NCBI GenBank assembly: GCA_010909165.1
Contig: MU008170.1
Coordinates: forward strand, 372,001 to 436,000
Length of the DNA: 64,000 nucleotides
Reading direction: 5' to 3'
Source: Anthoceros angustus
Lineage: Eukaryota > Streptophyta > Anthocerotopsida > Anthocerotales > Anthocerotaceae
Positions within the stretch are counted from its first letter, which is position 1, and each line of letters starts with the position of its first letter. The notes beneath the pieces are model-generated. The model did not search any database. It saw only the letters and a list, made by a program, of their open reading frames with translations, and was not told the DNA's origin. Positions 54,001 through 64,000 of the stretch are shown piece by piece. The position numbers and the translations under genes were made by a program.

Positions 54001-54254
54001 TGAGATTATCAATATTCCAACCGAAAGCAATAATGCTATCAATCTTCCAGCATTGAGCAAGAATGCTATCAATCTTCAAGCCCTGAGCAAGAATGCTATC
54101 AATCTTCCAGCCCAGAGCAATAACGCTGTCAATCTTCCAGCCGAGAGCAAGAATACTACTAATCTTCCAGCCTAGAGCAATAGAGCAATCAATCTTCCAG
54201 CCGAGAGCAAGAATGCTACCAATCTTCCAGCCGAAGGCAATAGTGCTATCAAGA
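54001..54254. repeat. 30-bp minisatellite upstream of the BAHD gene
   Basis: About eight copies of a 30-bp unit of the type 'aatgctatcaatcttccagc' plus 'ccagagcaag', each copy varying slightly. Being a multiple of 3, it stays open in several frames on both strands (minus-strand peptide GWKIDSILAL repeat). It lies in the promoter or 5' UTR of the BAHD gene. Confidence 0.93.
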
Positions 54255-54726
54255 CCGTTGCCAAGAGCAGCAAGAACCTTGACCAAGGGACATACTTAAG
54301 AACATAGTAAGGTAGAACACTCGAGAATGTACCAAAGGAACAATCAGACGGTTCCTTAAAGAGCCGTTGCCGTTCAGAAATTTCTAGAATGTACAAAATG
54401 AGAAACATCCGTTTATTACCGTACTTCATCCAGATGTTTCTCAAACATCCGCTCTCGTTCAGAAATCTCTTTGGTTGTGATTTTTTGTGCTTGGGGTCTC
54501 TGCTCCTCACCCGGAAGTGAAAGAATCGCGTTTCTGACGTCTTGGAACAGGGTTCGGAGAAGAGAGCGTTATGTTCCTGTGCAACTTCGTTCTGCGTATG
54601 TATGCCTCCCATGACAGGTTTCATGCACGTTTTCACCATGGTTGCTAAACGAGATGCCTTCATGTGGTCTTTCATGATCTCAGTGCGTGTTAAACACGGA
54701 CACGGACAAGATGCAAGCAGGCCATA
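54255..54726. other. Spacer
   Basis: No intact gene. A short plus-strand stretch near 54612-54690 (HVFTMVAKRDAFMWSFMIS) is vaguely like one pentatricopeptide repeat but is too short to assign. Confidence 0.35.
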
Positions 54727-55610
54727 GGATTGCGTTCTTCGAAGAAACAATCCTCGACAGTAGGAAGGAGCCCTTTGCTGTGGGAAACGATGGCAAGGAT
54801 TCGTGGACTGCTATCCAGGAGGACAAGGATTTGGGCAGGATTTTTGACGACGCCATGTCGTGTCACACCTCCGTCATCTTGGATTCATTACTGGAGGAGT
54901 ACCAAGGGTTCAGGGATGTGGGTGTGGTTGCCGATGTGGGAGGCGGCATTGGCAAGGCCTTGCAGATGATCATCCACTACAATGCTCATCTCAAAGGCAT
55001 CAACTTCGACATGCCGACCGTGATATCCAGAGCACCAGAAATACCCGGTGGGTAATTACCCAGTTGCACACCTGCCCCTGTGCTGAAAGGCTGAATGGAT
55101 TGAACTGTCGGATGGATTCCTTGTCCTAACTGTTGTCTTCTGCCAAGGGATCAGGGGTGACACACGTCGGAGGAGACATGTTCACCAATATTCCTGAAGC
55201 AGATGCCATGTTCATGAAGGTACCCTTGCTGAGGAGCTCCCTTTGAACTGATGCTCAATGAAAGAACGAACCCAGCTCCTCGGTTGGACCAACCCATGGC
55301 CCCTTCTAACCTGGTTGCACCGCTCCCAGTGGATCCTTCACGACTGGAAAGACGAACCGTGCCTCCAGATTCTGCAAGATTGTTAGAAGGCTCTATTAGA
55401 GAAGGGTGGGAAGCTGATTGTAGTGGAATGCCCGATGCCCTCTCCAGATGAGAACAGGGAGTCGGATGCCACCGGTGATGCATTACGACGGGATATCTTA
55501 ATGTTAGCTCATACTACTGGCAGGGTGCGCACGAAGTCTGAGTGGCGGAGTCTAGTGTTGGCAGCAGCATTCTCTCAAATCTGCTGTACACACATGACAA
55601 GCTCCAAAGT
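54727..55610 (+). pseudogene. O-methyltransferase pseudogene 2
   Basis: Collinear with the intact gene from the middle of exon 2 (ILDSRKEPFAVGNDGKDSW) through exon 3 (about 55155-55219) to exon 4, introns included. Exon 1 and half of exon 2 are missing. Exon 4 has TAG at 55384-55386 in place of Trp in the CWK motif, and the C-terminal region before the stop is deleted. The catalytic WILHDW is still readable. Confidence 0.9.
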
Positions 55611-55737
55611 GCAGGCAGATGTGTGCAAGAGTTCATCACGATTCACAGCTTGGTAGACCAGTTCCTTATCTGCTTAGCATCCGATCTTTGTCCTAAGGAA
55701 AACTACTTAGACGACGATAAGGTCTTCAGTGACGCAT

Positions 55738-55790
55738 CTTGTAAACACATCCAGGTACCCTTTGATCGATGCCAACATCAAGGAGTGAAG
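55738..55790 (+). pseudogene. CRY-DASH exon 10 fragment
   Basis: 'gtaaacacatccaggtaccc' and 'tgatcgatgccaacatcaag' match the intron end and exon 10 of the cryptochrome gene at 59806-59850 (acacatgcag|ATACCC...). About 50 bp, non-coding here (stop after KE). Confidence 0.65.
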
Positions 55791-55821
55791 CTGTTATCAT
55801 TTGAATTCCATCTTGGCAACT

Positions 55822-55916
55822 AGGTACATGGATACTTGGAAAATGGCAGATCAGTACTCTTAAAGTATCTTAATGGTACATGGATACTTGGAAAATGGCA
55901 GATCAGTACTGACTGG
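55822..55916. repeat. Short direct duplication at OMT pseudogene 3 start
   Basis: 'ggtacatggatacttggaaa' followed by 'atggcagatcagtact' occurs twice (55823-55858 and 55875-55910). It duplicates the start-codon region of the O-methyltransferase copy. Confidence 0.85.
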
Positions 55917-57262
55917 TATATGGATTTGTGCCGTCGACAGTGCTCGGCACGGTTGTGAATCTCAGAATTGCAGACATCATTGCGGGTTCCGGCGAGGCTG
56001 CTGCCCGTACAGCTGAGGAAATTGCAGCAAAGCTACCTGCCGCTTCTCCGAATGTTGGGAATCTCTCTCGCGTTCTCCGCTTCCTGGTGTTCTACAACGT
56101 CTTCCGAGTGGAGTATGATGAGAGTCTTCCTTGGTCTCGACTCTTCCATCCCTGTTGAATGTTCTACGTACAGTTGACGAATGACTTGTGTTGGGTTGTA
56201 GGAGATGGGACTTCCGCTGGCCGATACGGTCTTACACCCATGTCCCAACTCTTGGTCTCCACTTCACCCCAATCTTTGTATCATATTTTGAAGATGCAGA
56301 TGCACCCAGTCGTATTGAACCCTTATACGTGCTTAGAAGCTGCAATCCTCGACAGTGAGAAGGATTCCTTTGGTGTGGCATTCGATGGCAAGGATCTGTA
56401 GACTGTTTGCCAGGAGGACAAGGATTTTGGCAGGATTTTCAATGACTGCATGTCGTGCTACACCAGCTTCACCTTGGATTCATTACTGGAGGAATACCAA
56501 GGGTTTAGGGATGTGGGTGTGGTTGTCGACGTGGGGGGCGGCATTGGCAAGGCCTTGCAGAGGATCATCCACCACAACCCTCATCTCAAAGGAATTAACT
56601 TCGACATGCCTGCCGTGATATCCACAGCCCCAGAAATACCCGGTAGGTGAACACCTAGTTCCAGAGCTGCCACTGTGCTGAAGGCTGAATTGATTGAACG
56701 ATCGGATGGATTCATCCTTCTAACTATCGTCTTCTACCAAGGCATCAGGGGTCACTCACGTCGGAGGAGATATGTTCACAAACATTCCTGAAGCAGATGT
56801 CATCTTTTTGAAGGTAGTCCTTGCTGAGGAGCTCACTTTGAGCTTATTGCCCTACAGGAACGAAATGGGTTTCTTCTGCAGCGCAGCCCCTCGGCTGGAC
56901 CTACTCATGTCCCCATCTAACCTAGTTGCTTCTCTCGCAGTGGATCCTTCACGACTGGAACGACGAGCAGAGCCTCCAGATTCTGCAAAATTGCTGGAAG
57001 GTTCTGCCAGAGAAGGGTGGGAAGTTGGATTTGATGGAGCTCCTGCTGCCCTCTCCAGATGAGGACAGGGACCCGGATGCTACCTTTGAAGCATTAAGGC
57101 GGGATATGGTGATGCTAGCTCATACTGCTGGCAAGGAGCGCACTAAGTCTGAGTGGCAGAGTCTAGTTAGTGTCCGCAGCTGCATTCTCCGACATCAATT
57201 TCATTCCGTTTCCTGGCGACGTATGCATCATAGAAGCTTTCAAATCTGCTGTACACACATGA
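55895..57262 (+). pseudogene. O-methyltransferase pseudogene 3
   Basis: All four exon regions are recognisable with introns in the same places. Disabling changes: the start ATG (55895) is followed after five codons by TGA because about 28 bp of exon 1 are deleted; TAG at 56399-56401 replaces Trp in exon 2 (GKDL-stop-TVCQEDKDFG); and a small insertion near 57166 shifts the frame before the C-terminus. The core motifs VVVDVGGGIGKALQRII and WILHDWNDEQSLQIL remain. Confidence 0.92.
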
Positions 57263-57854
57263 CAAGCCCCACAGTGCTGGCATATGTGTGCAAGTGTGCA
57301 TCGCAGCTTGGTGGACCAGTTCCTTATCTACTTAGCATCCAAATCTGTATCCTTGGTAAAAGAATTTGGAAGAAAAAATTTCTTCAGTGTACATCTTCTT
57401 TGGTTGTAACAGACGTGTCGAGCGGATGTCCTCACCAGGCTTGCTGTTCCAGCCTGGCGGCATATGAAATTGCAATCTGGGTGGTATGTTGTGACCGGTT
57501 TTAGTGGGTGTAGTAGAGATGATGTGCGCCCCATGGGCAGAGTGCACCCCTTTCCGGGCGTGTCCATGGAATCAGGTGCAGCTCCTGCGAGGGTTGCTTG
57601 ATCGCAGTATCTTGAGGGACGCTGTGGATGTGAGACGCGTTTCCGTTGTCAAGATGCAGCGTTTCATCAAGTAAGATGAGCTACAGCCTTGCCTTCACAT
57701 TGTGTGTTGTGAAGTGCTTGCTGGACTGGGTGAGACCAAGACCAAGCAATTTCCGTCTAAAGTAGGCATTTGCCACTCGTGTCCCTGCTCAGCGGAATGT
57801 TTGCCCAGGTTGACATGTGAGGATTTCGGCCTGAGGCCGTCTCTGCCCCGGAAA
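57263..57854. other. Spacer, 3' flank of OMT copy and 5' flank of CRY-DASH
   Basis: 57290-57350 ('agcttggtggaccagttcct', 'tatctacttagcatcc') repeats the 3' flank of OMT pseudogene 2 (55648-55690). No gene seen. Confidence 0.55.
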
Positions 57855-60484
57855 ATGAATGCGTGGGCCAAGCCCATGGCAATGGCCTCTTTGTCCTCGG
57901 AGCCCAGCAGGAAAGCCAGCACTGGCAAAGGGGGAGGAGGAGGCCAGAGGGGATCTGGGGTTGCCGTGGTCTGGTTCAGAAATGACTTGCGGGTTCACGA
58001 CAATGAGGCCTTGCAGAGGGCATGGCAGGCATCCGAGGCTGTGCTTCCTGTGTATTGTGTGGATCCACGGCATTTTGGCACCACCTACCATTTTGGGTTT
58101 CTGAAAACTGGAGGTTGGGCACTCGGTCCATTCTGTTTGAGAGCATGGGCTCAGCTGACAATCCCTTTCAAAAGCTGAACGTGATTTGGTTTTGCAGAAT
58201 TGCGGGCTCAGTTTCTGCTTGAAAGCCTGGCTGATCTGCGGAGCAGCTTGCAGGAGAGAGGGTCGGAGTTAGTGATTCGAGTGGGTAAACCGGAGGAGGT
58301 TGTGCCTGCTTTGGTGAAGGATATCGGTGCTCACACTGTAAGGACAGTCAGGCAAATTCGTGGATAGAAAGGAATGTGGGAATGGAAGGGTGCGTTCCGG
58401 AGCAGCACAGGTAGAATAGTCACGGTCTGAACAGGGGATCTGCTTTTGCAGGTGTTTGCCCAGAAGGAAACTTGCAAGGAGGAAGTAGATGTGGAACTAG
58501 GCATACAGAAGGGTCTGGCCAAACTTGAAGCAGTCAAAGGGTCGAGAGGTAGGAATCCGATTGTGCAGTTTATCTGGGGTACCACCATGTACCACTTAGA
58601 GGATCTGCCATTTTTGCCTGGGAGATTGCCTGACGTCTACACACAGTTTAGAAAGGTGAGAATGTCTGTCACACCGGCCTTTGCAAGTGTTGTTCATGAT
58701 TTGATGGCATACAGCACTTTATTCATGTCTGTTGAAAGGGCTCGTTTTTGCAGGAAGTTGAGACATCATCGAGAGTTCGGTCTCCTATCAAGATGCCGGC
58801 ATCAATCGGACCCTTACCCCCAGATGCCACAGACAAGTTGGGCGGTTTCGGGAGTTTGCCTACCTTGAGTGATCTTGGATTATCTCCCCGAGAGCAGGTA
58901 TTCCGACATCCAAAACTGAAGGCGTTACATTTTCACTTAAGAATGGTTCTGACATCCCGATGTCTGCACAGAGTTCGCTGGGTGTGATGCGTTTCGTAGG
59001 CGGAGAGAAAGCGGCTCTTGCAAGGATCCAGGACTACTTCTGGTCCAAGGTACTGGTGGTGTTTGGTCCTCCACAATGACATCGGCCTTGCCTTGCACTT
59101 CATGTAGTAAGCAATACTTGCTGTCACAGGATCTTCTGCGTGTTTACAAAGAAACAAGGAATGGATTACTGGGTGCTGACTACTCTACGAAGTTCTCTCC
59201 ATGGCTGGCTGTGGGAGCCCTCTCTCCACGGTTTATCCATGCGGAGGTAGTGTGAGAAAGGTCCAACCCTTACATTCTGGAACGTGCACTTCCGACCTGA
59301 AGCCTACATTCACATCTTCAGCTATTTCCTTTGTGATCCAGGTCAAGCGGTATGAGTCAGAAAGAGTTTCGAACGAGTCCACGTACTGGTATGCTTGTTG
59401 TTTGCAGAATGTGTGGGGCGTTGCTCACTTCAATTAGTACGGTCACCTTTACCGAGGTACATGTGTGCAGGGTCCTCTTCGAACTTATTTGGAGAGACTA
59501 CTTCAGATTCCTCTCAATGAAGTATGGAAATGCAATCTTCTACCTAGGTCTGTAGCAGGATTCACATGATGTGGTATCTCAAATTCCAATCTGCAAGTGT
59601 GCAGGATTCAATCTCTGAGCTTGTGTCATGTCTGACACAGGTGGGCCACGGAAAATTGTGGGCAAAACTTGGGGACAGGACAAGCTGCTGTTTGAAGCCT
59701 GGCGAGATGGTCGCACTGGGTAAGGGCAAGCAGACCGCATGTATGTTGTCGAAGGCTTACCTCTGTAGCCACCAAAATTGGGTAGATTCTCATCTGGCTG
59801 CAGCTTGTGAACACATGCAGATACCCTTTAATCGATGCCAACATGAAGGAGTTACATTCCACTGGCTTCATGTCCAACCGAGGACGGCAGGTGAGGTCTT
59901 CACTGCAAGGCAAGTAGGCGTTTTTTCCAGTGCTGAGCTTCTCTAACATTTGTGTTGACGGTCACAGATTGTATGCTCATTCTTGGTAAGAGACATGGGC
60001 TTGGACTGGCGTTTAGGAGCAGAGTGGTTTGAGTCCTGTCTTTTGGACTACGATCCGTGCTCCAACTACGGAAACTGGACATACGGTGCTGGTATGTCAC
60101 ATCTAGCCTTTCCTTCTCCCATGCTTGTGTCTTATCCCCTACATCATCTCCGTCACAAAATGCAAGAATCTGTCACTTGCACCAGGAGTTGGAAACGATC
60201 CTCGAGAAGACCGGTACTTCAGCATCCCCAAACAGGCCCAGAACTACGACCCAGAAGGAGATTACGTCGCACACTGGCTTCCCCAGCTGCGAGGCCTCTC
60301 CAGGACGGCCCGCCACTCTCCTGGAGAAGCATACTTGAAGCCCATCGTCCCTCTCAAGGTCCCTAACGCCGGCCGAGGCTACAGCAACTCCAACAGCAGC
60401 TCCAGAGGCCGGGGAGCCGGGCGAGGAGGCAGCAGGCCTCAGCAAGGCAGTGCAGGACGAGGTGGCATGTCAAGACGCTTTTGA
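57855..60484 (+). CDS. Cryptochrome DASH (CRY3-type single-strand DNA photolyase)
   Basis: Twelve exons: 57855-58113, 58198-58337, 58452-58655, 58754-58897, 58972-59049, 59130-59246, 59342-59388, 59471-59547, 59641-59719, 59821-59890, 59968-60091, 60186-60484; all GT-AG, in phase, 545 residues. FAD-binding, light-dependent enzyme that repairs cyclobutane dimers in single-stranded or loop DNA, in plants located in plastids and mitochondria. Visible: [17 protein letters not shown] (antenna-binding domain), [46 protein letters not shown] (FAD site), [67 protein letters not shown] and [20 protein letters not shown]. The C-terminal tail is Gly/Arg/Ser-rich ([20 protein letters not shown]), as in plant CRY-DASH. 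The N-terminus may be a transit peptide; a longer one in an upstream exon is possible. Confidence 0.94.
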
Positions 60485-60726
60485 TGTCACCATGCCAAAT
60501 CCCTTCACCAGAAAGCAAAAGAGTAAAAGATTGTTGCCGCATCGTCTTCATCTCAATTCTGCCCACCGCCCACACTTCCTGCAATCTTGAAGCTCGTAAA
60601 AGCGCTGGGAAGATAATCCCGTTGATATACTCCTGCTGCCCAATCCGCTCGCTCGGAAATATCCATCTCAGCGCAGAGCTGAAGGGAAGGGGAATCTATC
60701 CAGGCAGGAGAGGCGGGGAACCGGAC

Positions 60727-61444
60727 ATGGCAGTGGCAAGCGCAGCTCTGTGCTGCTCCATCTCGTCTCTCCAAGCATCGTCACCGGCCAGGGCTGAGCA
60801 TGGCCGAGCTGGGCAGAGAGCGGCTGCTGGGAGGCGAATGCTGCTGCTCTCCTCGCACCGACAGCAATGCGGGCTGGGGAGGCTGAGCTGCGGCGGCTCC
60901 TCTCTCCGGAGAGCCGCCCCTTCGACTCTCGTCCTGTCCGTGGTGGCCAGCCAGGCTGAGTTCGCAGAGGAGGTGAGCTTCCTTCAGGCGGTGTGATCAA
61001 CATCATCACCCCTTGTGTCGATCAGCAGCATTTTTTTGTACCGCTTGTCCTGATAGAGAGCATTGTTTCTACAGGAGACTGTGAAGTTCAGGTCCGACAT
61101 TCTCAAGCAGCTTGAACAAGAACCAAGCGTGGCAAGCGTCAAGGAGAGACTGGCAGATGTGTGTGCCAAGGTAGCTGTGTGTTTCTTTAGCACCGTTCTA
61201 GGTTGGGCACCGTTTGTAGTCGTGGATGCTGAACAAATGCTTCGCCTGCTGCATTTGGCAGGTGTTCCGGGAGCTGGCAGAGGATTACAATGGCACCTTC
61301 CCGGTGGAGCCGTTTGCCAAAATGAAGGCTGCCTGTGATGAGGTTGGGTTGCCCGGGGGTGAGATTGCTGTGAGAGCCGCGATAGGCTGGAGCAGGGGCT
61401 ACTTGTACTACGACTGGAATCAGTGGAAATCCAAAATCCAGTGA
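60727..61444 (+). CDS. Small plastid-targeted protein of unknown function
   Basis: Three exons: 60727-60972, 61075-61170, 61262-61444; GT-AG, in phase, 174 residues. Exon 1 is Ser/Ala/Arg-rich and poor in acidic residues (MAVASAALCCSISSLQASSP), like a chloroplast transit peptide. The mature part has helices (FRSDILKQLEQEPSVASVKE, VFRELAEDYNGTFPVEPFAK) and ends with GGEIAVRAAIGWSRGYLYYD then WNQWKSKIQ. I do not recognise a named family. It follows CRY-DASH by 242 bp on the same strand. Confidence 0.75.
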
Positions 61445-62519
61445 GGAAGGATACATAGGTAGGCACCGGGGATGGAGCCATTTGCCAATTTTGATGGCCC
61501 GGAAGTGATGGATATTGTTTGAAGGAAATGAGGAAATGTAGGCAGTTTTTCAAATTTTCCAGTCTTGCAAAATTGGTGCATCGGATGTCAGACTTCTGCC
61601 TGCTGCTGGCTAGTTGTCAGGGTCGAGTTCTCTCAAGATCGGTAATGTAATGATCAGAGTGGAAGAGGAAGGGTCCCATTTGGCACCGCTTTTCTCCACT
61701 TTGATGGTGTGCGGAAACGTTGTGCCTAAGTAGCTGCCAACACACATGAATGGAGATAAAGCATCATGATGTGCGGAAGCTTCTCTGGTGTAAATTTTGT
61801 GCATCTTGGACAACAGGATGGGCTTAGTATGGTGCTTACTAGTCCATTGACGATAGCTTGAGATGAGTAGGATGGACATCCAGCGTAACGTCTGCTACTG
61901 CTTGAATTCGAGGAAGCTTGACTTTCATCACAAGGTCTTCACAAGACAAGGTGGATGGGTTCTTCCCGCTCTGAAGCACTTCACATGTGTCAAGGGGATG
62001 ATAATGGTGACGGAGGCCGGATCTACCCGAGAAAAAGGGTGTGGAAATGCTTACCATCTGTAGGTAGATGTCGGATGGGGAAACTGCTTGTTTATAGATG
62101 TACTCGAACCTGCATCCAGATGGAGGAACAAGCGAAATGTTGAGATGCACCGGCCATGGCATTCAGCCGTCTGATCATTCACTACACTAAGTACTAAAAC
62201 TCACTCTGGACGCTCTCGACCTTGGCTGTCCTTCTCAAGGTCCTCGTAGGTGACGTCATCTTTCTCACCTTGGGCACTGTGTGGATGTTCCTTTTTGCCC
62301 GTGTCACTCTTCTCTGCACAGGAGGGAGCGTTGGGTTGTCAGCGCCATGCCTGAACACACAAGAATCCATCCAAGGGCCATGCCCGGATACAGACTGGTG
62401 TGAGTTGTTGACAATACTTTCTGGTTGGGAACCAATGAATCCTGGACTGAGAAAAGCGCTTGATTGGGACGTGGGCTGGCGGGATGGTCTCTGGTAAAAT
62501 AGATGGCAGAAATGCAGCC
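61445..62519. other. Intergenic
   Basis: No gene recognised on either strand; it separates the plastid-protein gene from a possible minus-strand gene. Confidence 0.45.
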
Positions 62520-63405
62520 TTAGTTCACGTCAGTCTGAAATGCATCCTTGGCCTCGAATGTTACAATTCTGCAGTTGGCACATATAGGTGAGGGTGAGAG
62601 CGAGACATGTTTCTCATTTTCTTCCTGCGATGAGCAAAGAAGAGATTCAAGGGCCTTCAAGTCACCCCATGACATCTCCATCTTGCCTTCCCTGCAGCAG
62701 CGTACCACAGAGTATGTGAAGACCAAAGAAGCCAGAGCAAACAGCACCTTGTTGGTGAGATGACGTCCAACCCCACCAGCTTTCCATTGATTTGGGGCCC
62801 CGGCCAACTCCTGACCAGAAGCAAGTTCGACACTGATTTTAGGGCTAGAAAAATTTATGGAGCGAATGAACAAGGAATGGAGCAGCTGCATCCGAGATCC
62901 ACGACTATTATGGAGAAGTAGAGCCGGATGCCTCATGTTGGGTGGCTCTCCTCCGCCTCGTGAGAATGATCCTCTGGACAGGATCCCTCTCCCGTATATC
63001 AGGAAGTGGGTTCCGGCACTCAATGGAAACACCACCTAGAAAAGTCCATGCTACAAACATGAGGGTAGCACACAAGGACCACCTCCAGAGAGCTCCGAGT
63101 CCTCGCTCCCCACGACTCAAATCCTCCTCTTCCAGTTCGACACAGACTGAGTCGGAGTCCTCATCTTCCTCCTCATCACAATCCCTGCGCTCCGGTACCA
63201 AGTGGGCGTCATCCCTCGGAATAGAATCCGCTTCACACCACCGTTGGTTCTCAAAACACACAATCTTGTTCTCTTCTACCACAGCATCCTCCACCGAATT
63301 TCCTTCTACATGACTGTCTAAATCCTCTACACTAGCAGCACCCTGCTTGCCATCCCAGTCGGATTCCTTCAACGAAACTTGCATCTCTTGCAAACTGTCC
63401 ATCAT
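62520..63405 (-). CDS. Possible two-exon membrane protein, unknown
   Basis: Minus strand. Exon 1 from ATG 63403-63405 (MMDSLQEMQVSLKESDWDGK) is highly acidic (CDEEEDEDSDSVCVELEEED) and then has a hydrophobic segment (LCATLMFVAWTFLGG). A GT donor at about 63030 and an AG acceptor before 62810 join it in frame to exon 2 (ELAGAPNQWKAGGVGRHLTN, then hydrophobic VLFALASLVFTYSVV, ending at the stop 62520-62522), giving about 221 residues with two membrane spans. The splice pair is inferred only from frame; if wrong, two separate frames overlap here. No family recognised. Confidence 0.4.
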
Positions 63406-64000
63406 CGGGTTGCCCTTACCCCATACCAGCAAGCCACAACCTTTGTCTACCGGTGAGATCTGCCTGGAAGGGATGAAAGTACTTGCTTGGGGTTGCCACC
63501 CGAGAGCACCTGGTTCCAAAGCTCCACACCACCTTATTGCCCTGAACTGTCCACAAATCTCGCTGAATCAACCAGCAGGTTGAAGTGTGAAGGAAGAATC
63601 AGTAATCCCCGCAGTGTTAGGCAACTCCACTGAAACCCGGAAACCCTACAGTCATAGAGAAAAGAGGGTTACAACATCCACAACAGAAGCAGAAGCAAGC
63701 AAAGCGAATCCGTCCAGTCCCGATGGGACGGACTGCTGGATCAACGTCAACATCCTACCAAGAACAAGGCGGAAACAAAACTGGGAGAGTTGCTGAGAAA
63801 CACGCTCACCTACAGACGCTTTGACGGTGGAGCAAGGTGAGGAATTTCAAAATCGGTAGAGGCAAAATTTCAAAATCGCGGGGCGTGGAGGGAGAGAGAC
63901 CTAAAGCTATGAGCAAAGGCTTGAGTTTTAACTGCCGTGTTTTTCGACAGAATCGGTCAAGGTAGCCAACTGGTTTTCTGTGCCCTGGACCGTTGAAGGA
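63406..64000. other. 5' flank of the minus-strand gene / end of window
   Basis: No gene recognised. 63640-63960 has no family resemblance. Confidence 0.4.

Noticed and set aside
54612-54690. PPR gene
   Set aside because: A single weak repeat-like stretch, no array of 35-residue repeats.

Overview
The window is nuclear DNA of a land plant. Genes have many GT-AG introns, mostly 75-150 nt, and there are plant-type families: a CRY-DASH cryptochrome, a XBAT31-type ankyrin/RING E3, BAHD acyltransferase, O-methyltransferases, plant F-box proteins and a plastid-targeted RNA methyltransferase. Very short introns, dense gene islands separated by AT-rich repeats, and a probable flagellar coiled-coil gene point to a spore plant with motile sperm, most likely a lycophyte such as Selaginella. 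That placement is inference; no marker gene fixes the species.

Layout. 1-3.0 kb: tandem repeats, Ty1/copia debris, a truncated F-box fragment, a long foldback hairpin and a SINE-like element. 3.0-8.9 kb: compact gene island (tRNA/rRNA m5U methyltransferase, universal stress protein, cytidine deaminase). 9-12 kb: AT-rich intergenic DNA with a broken Ty3/gypsy RT and a second SINE-like copy. 12.3-33.3 kb: a tandem F-box/beta-propeller-like gene cluster with four open members (two of them in a very recent 2.42 kb tandem duplication), three clear pseudogenes and several 3'-end scraps. It is interrupted at 22.8-25.8 kb by a mosaic of pieces of unrelated genes (SRP54, the m5U methyltransferase first exon, a BAHD last exon) and by tRNA-Val sequences. 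33.7-35.1 kb: tRNA-Val relics and short tandem repeats. 35.4-38.8 kb: a fatty-acid-hydroxylase/sterol-desaturase family gene and a four-exon F-box gene of a different family. 40-44 kb: SINE-like copy and a nine-exon AT-rich coiled-coil gene (outer-dynein-arm docking-like). 46.2-61.4 kb: second compact island with XBAT31-like E3, C1D exosome cofactor, an intact O-methyltransferase plus two dead copies, a BAHD acyltransferase with a 30-bp minisatellite just upstream, CRY-DASH and a small plastid protein. 62.5-63.4 kb: a possible two-exon membrane protein.

The genes do not form one pathway. The O-methyltransferase and BAHD genes are neighbours and both belong to specialised-metabolism families, so they could act together, but the sequence does not show this. 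The most notable structures are (i) dispersed SINE-like elements whose body looks derived from 5S rRNA and which end in (TTC)n, (ii) the young F-box tandem pair with independent, self-compensating frameshifts, and (iii) the mosaic of captured gene fragments around the F-box cluster. Exon coordinates were read by hand from splice sites and reading-frame continuity and may be off by a base in places.
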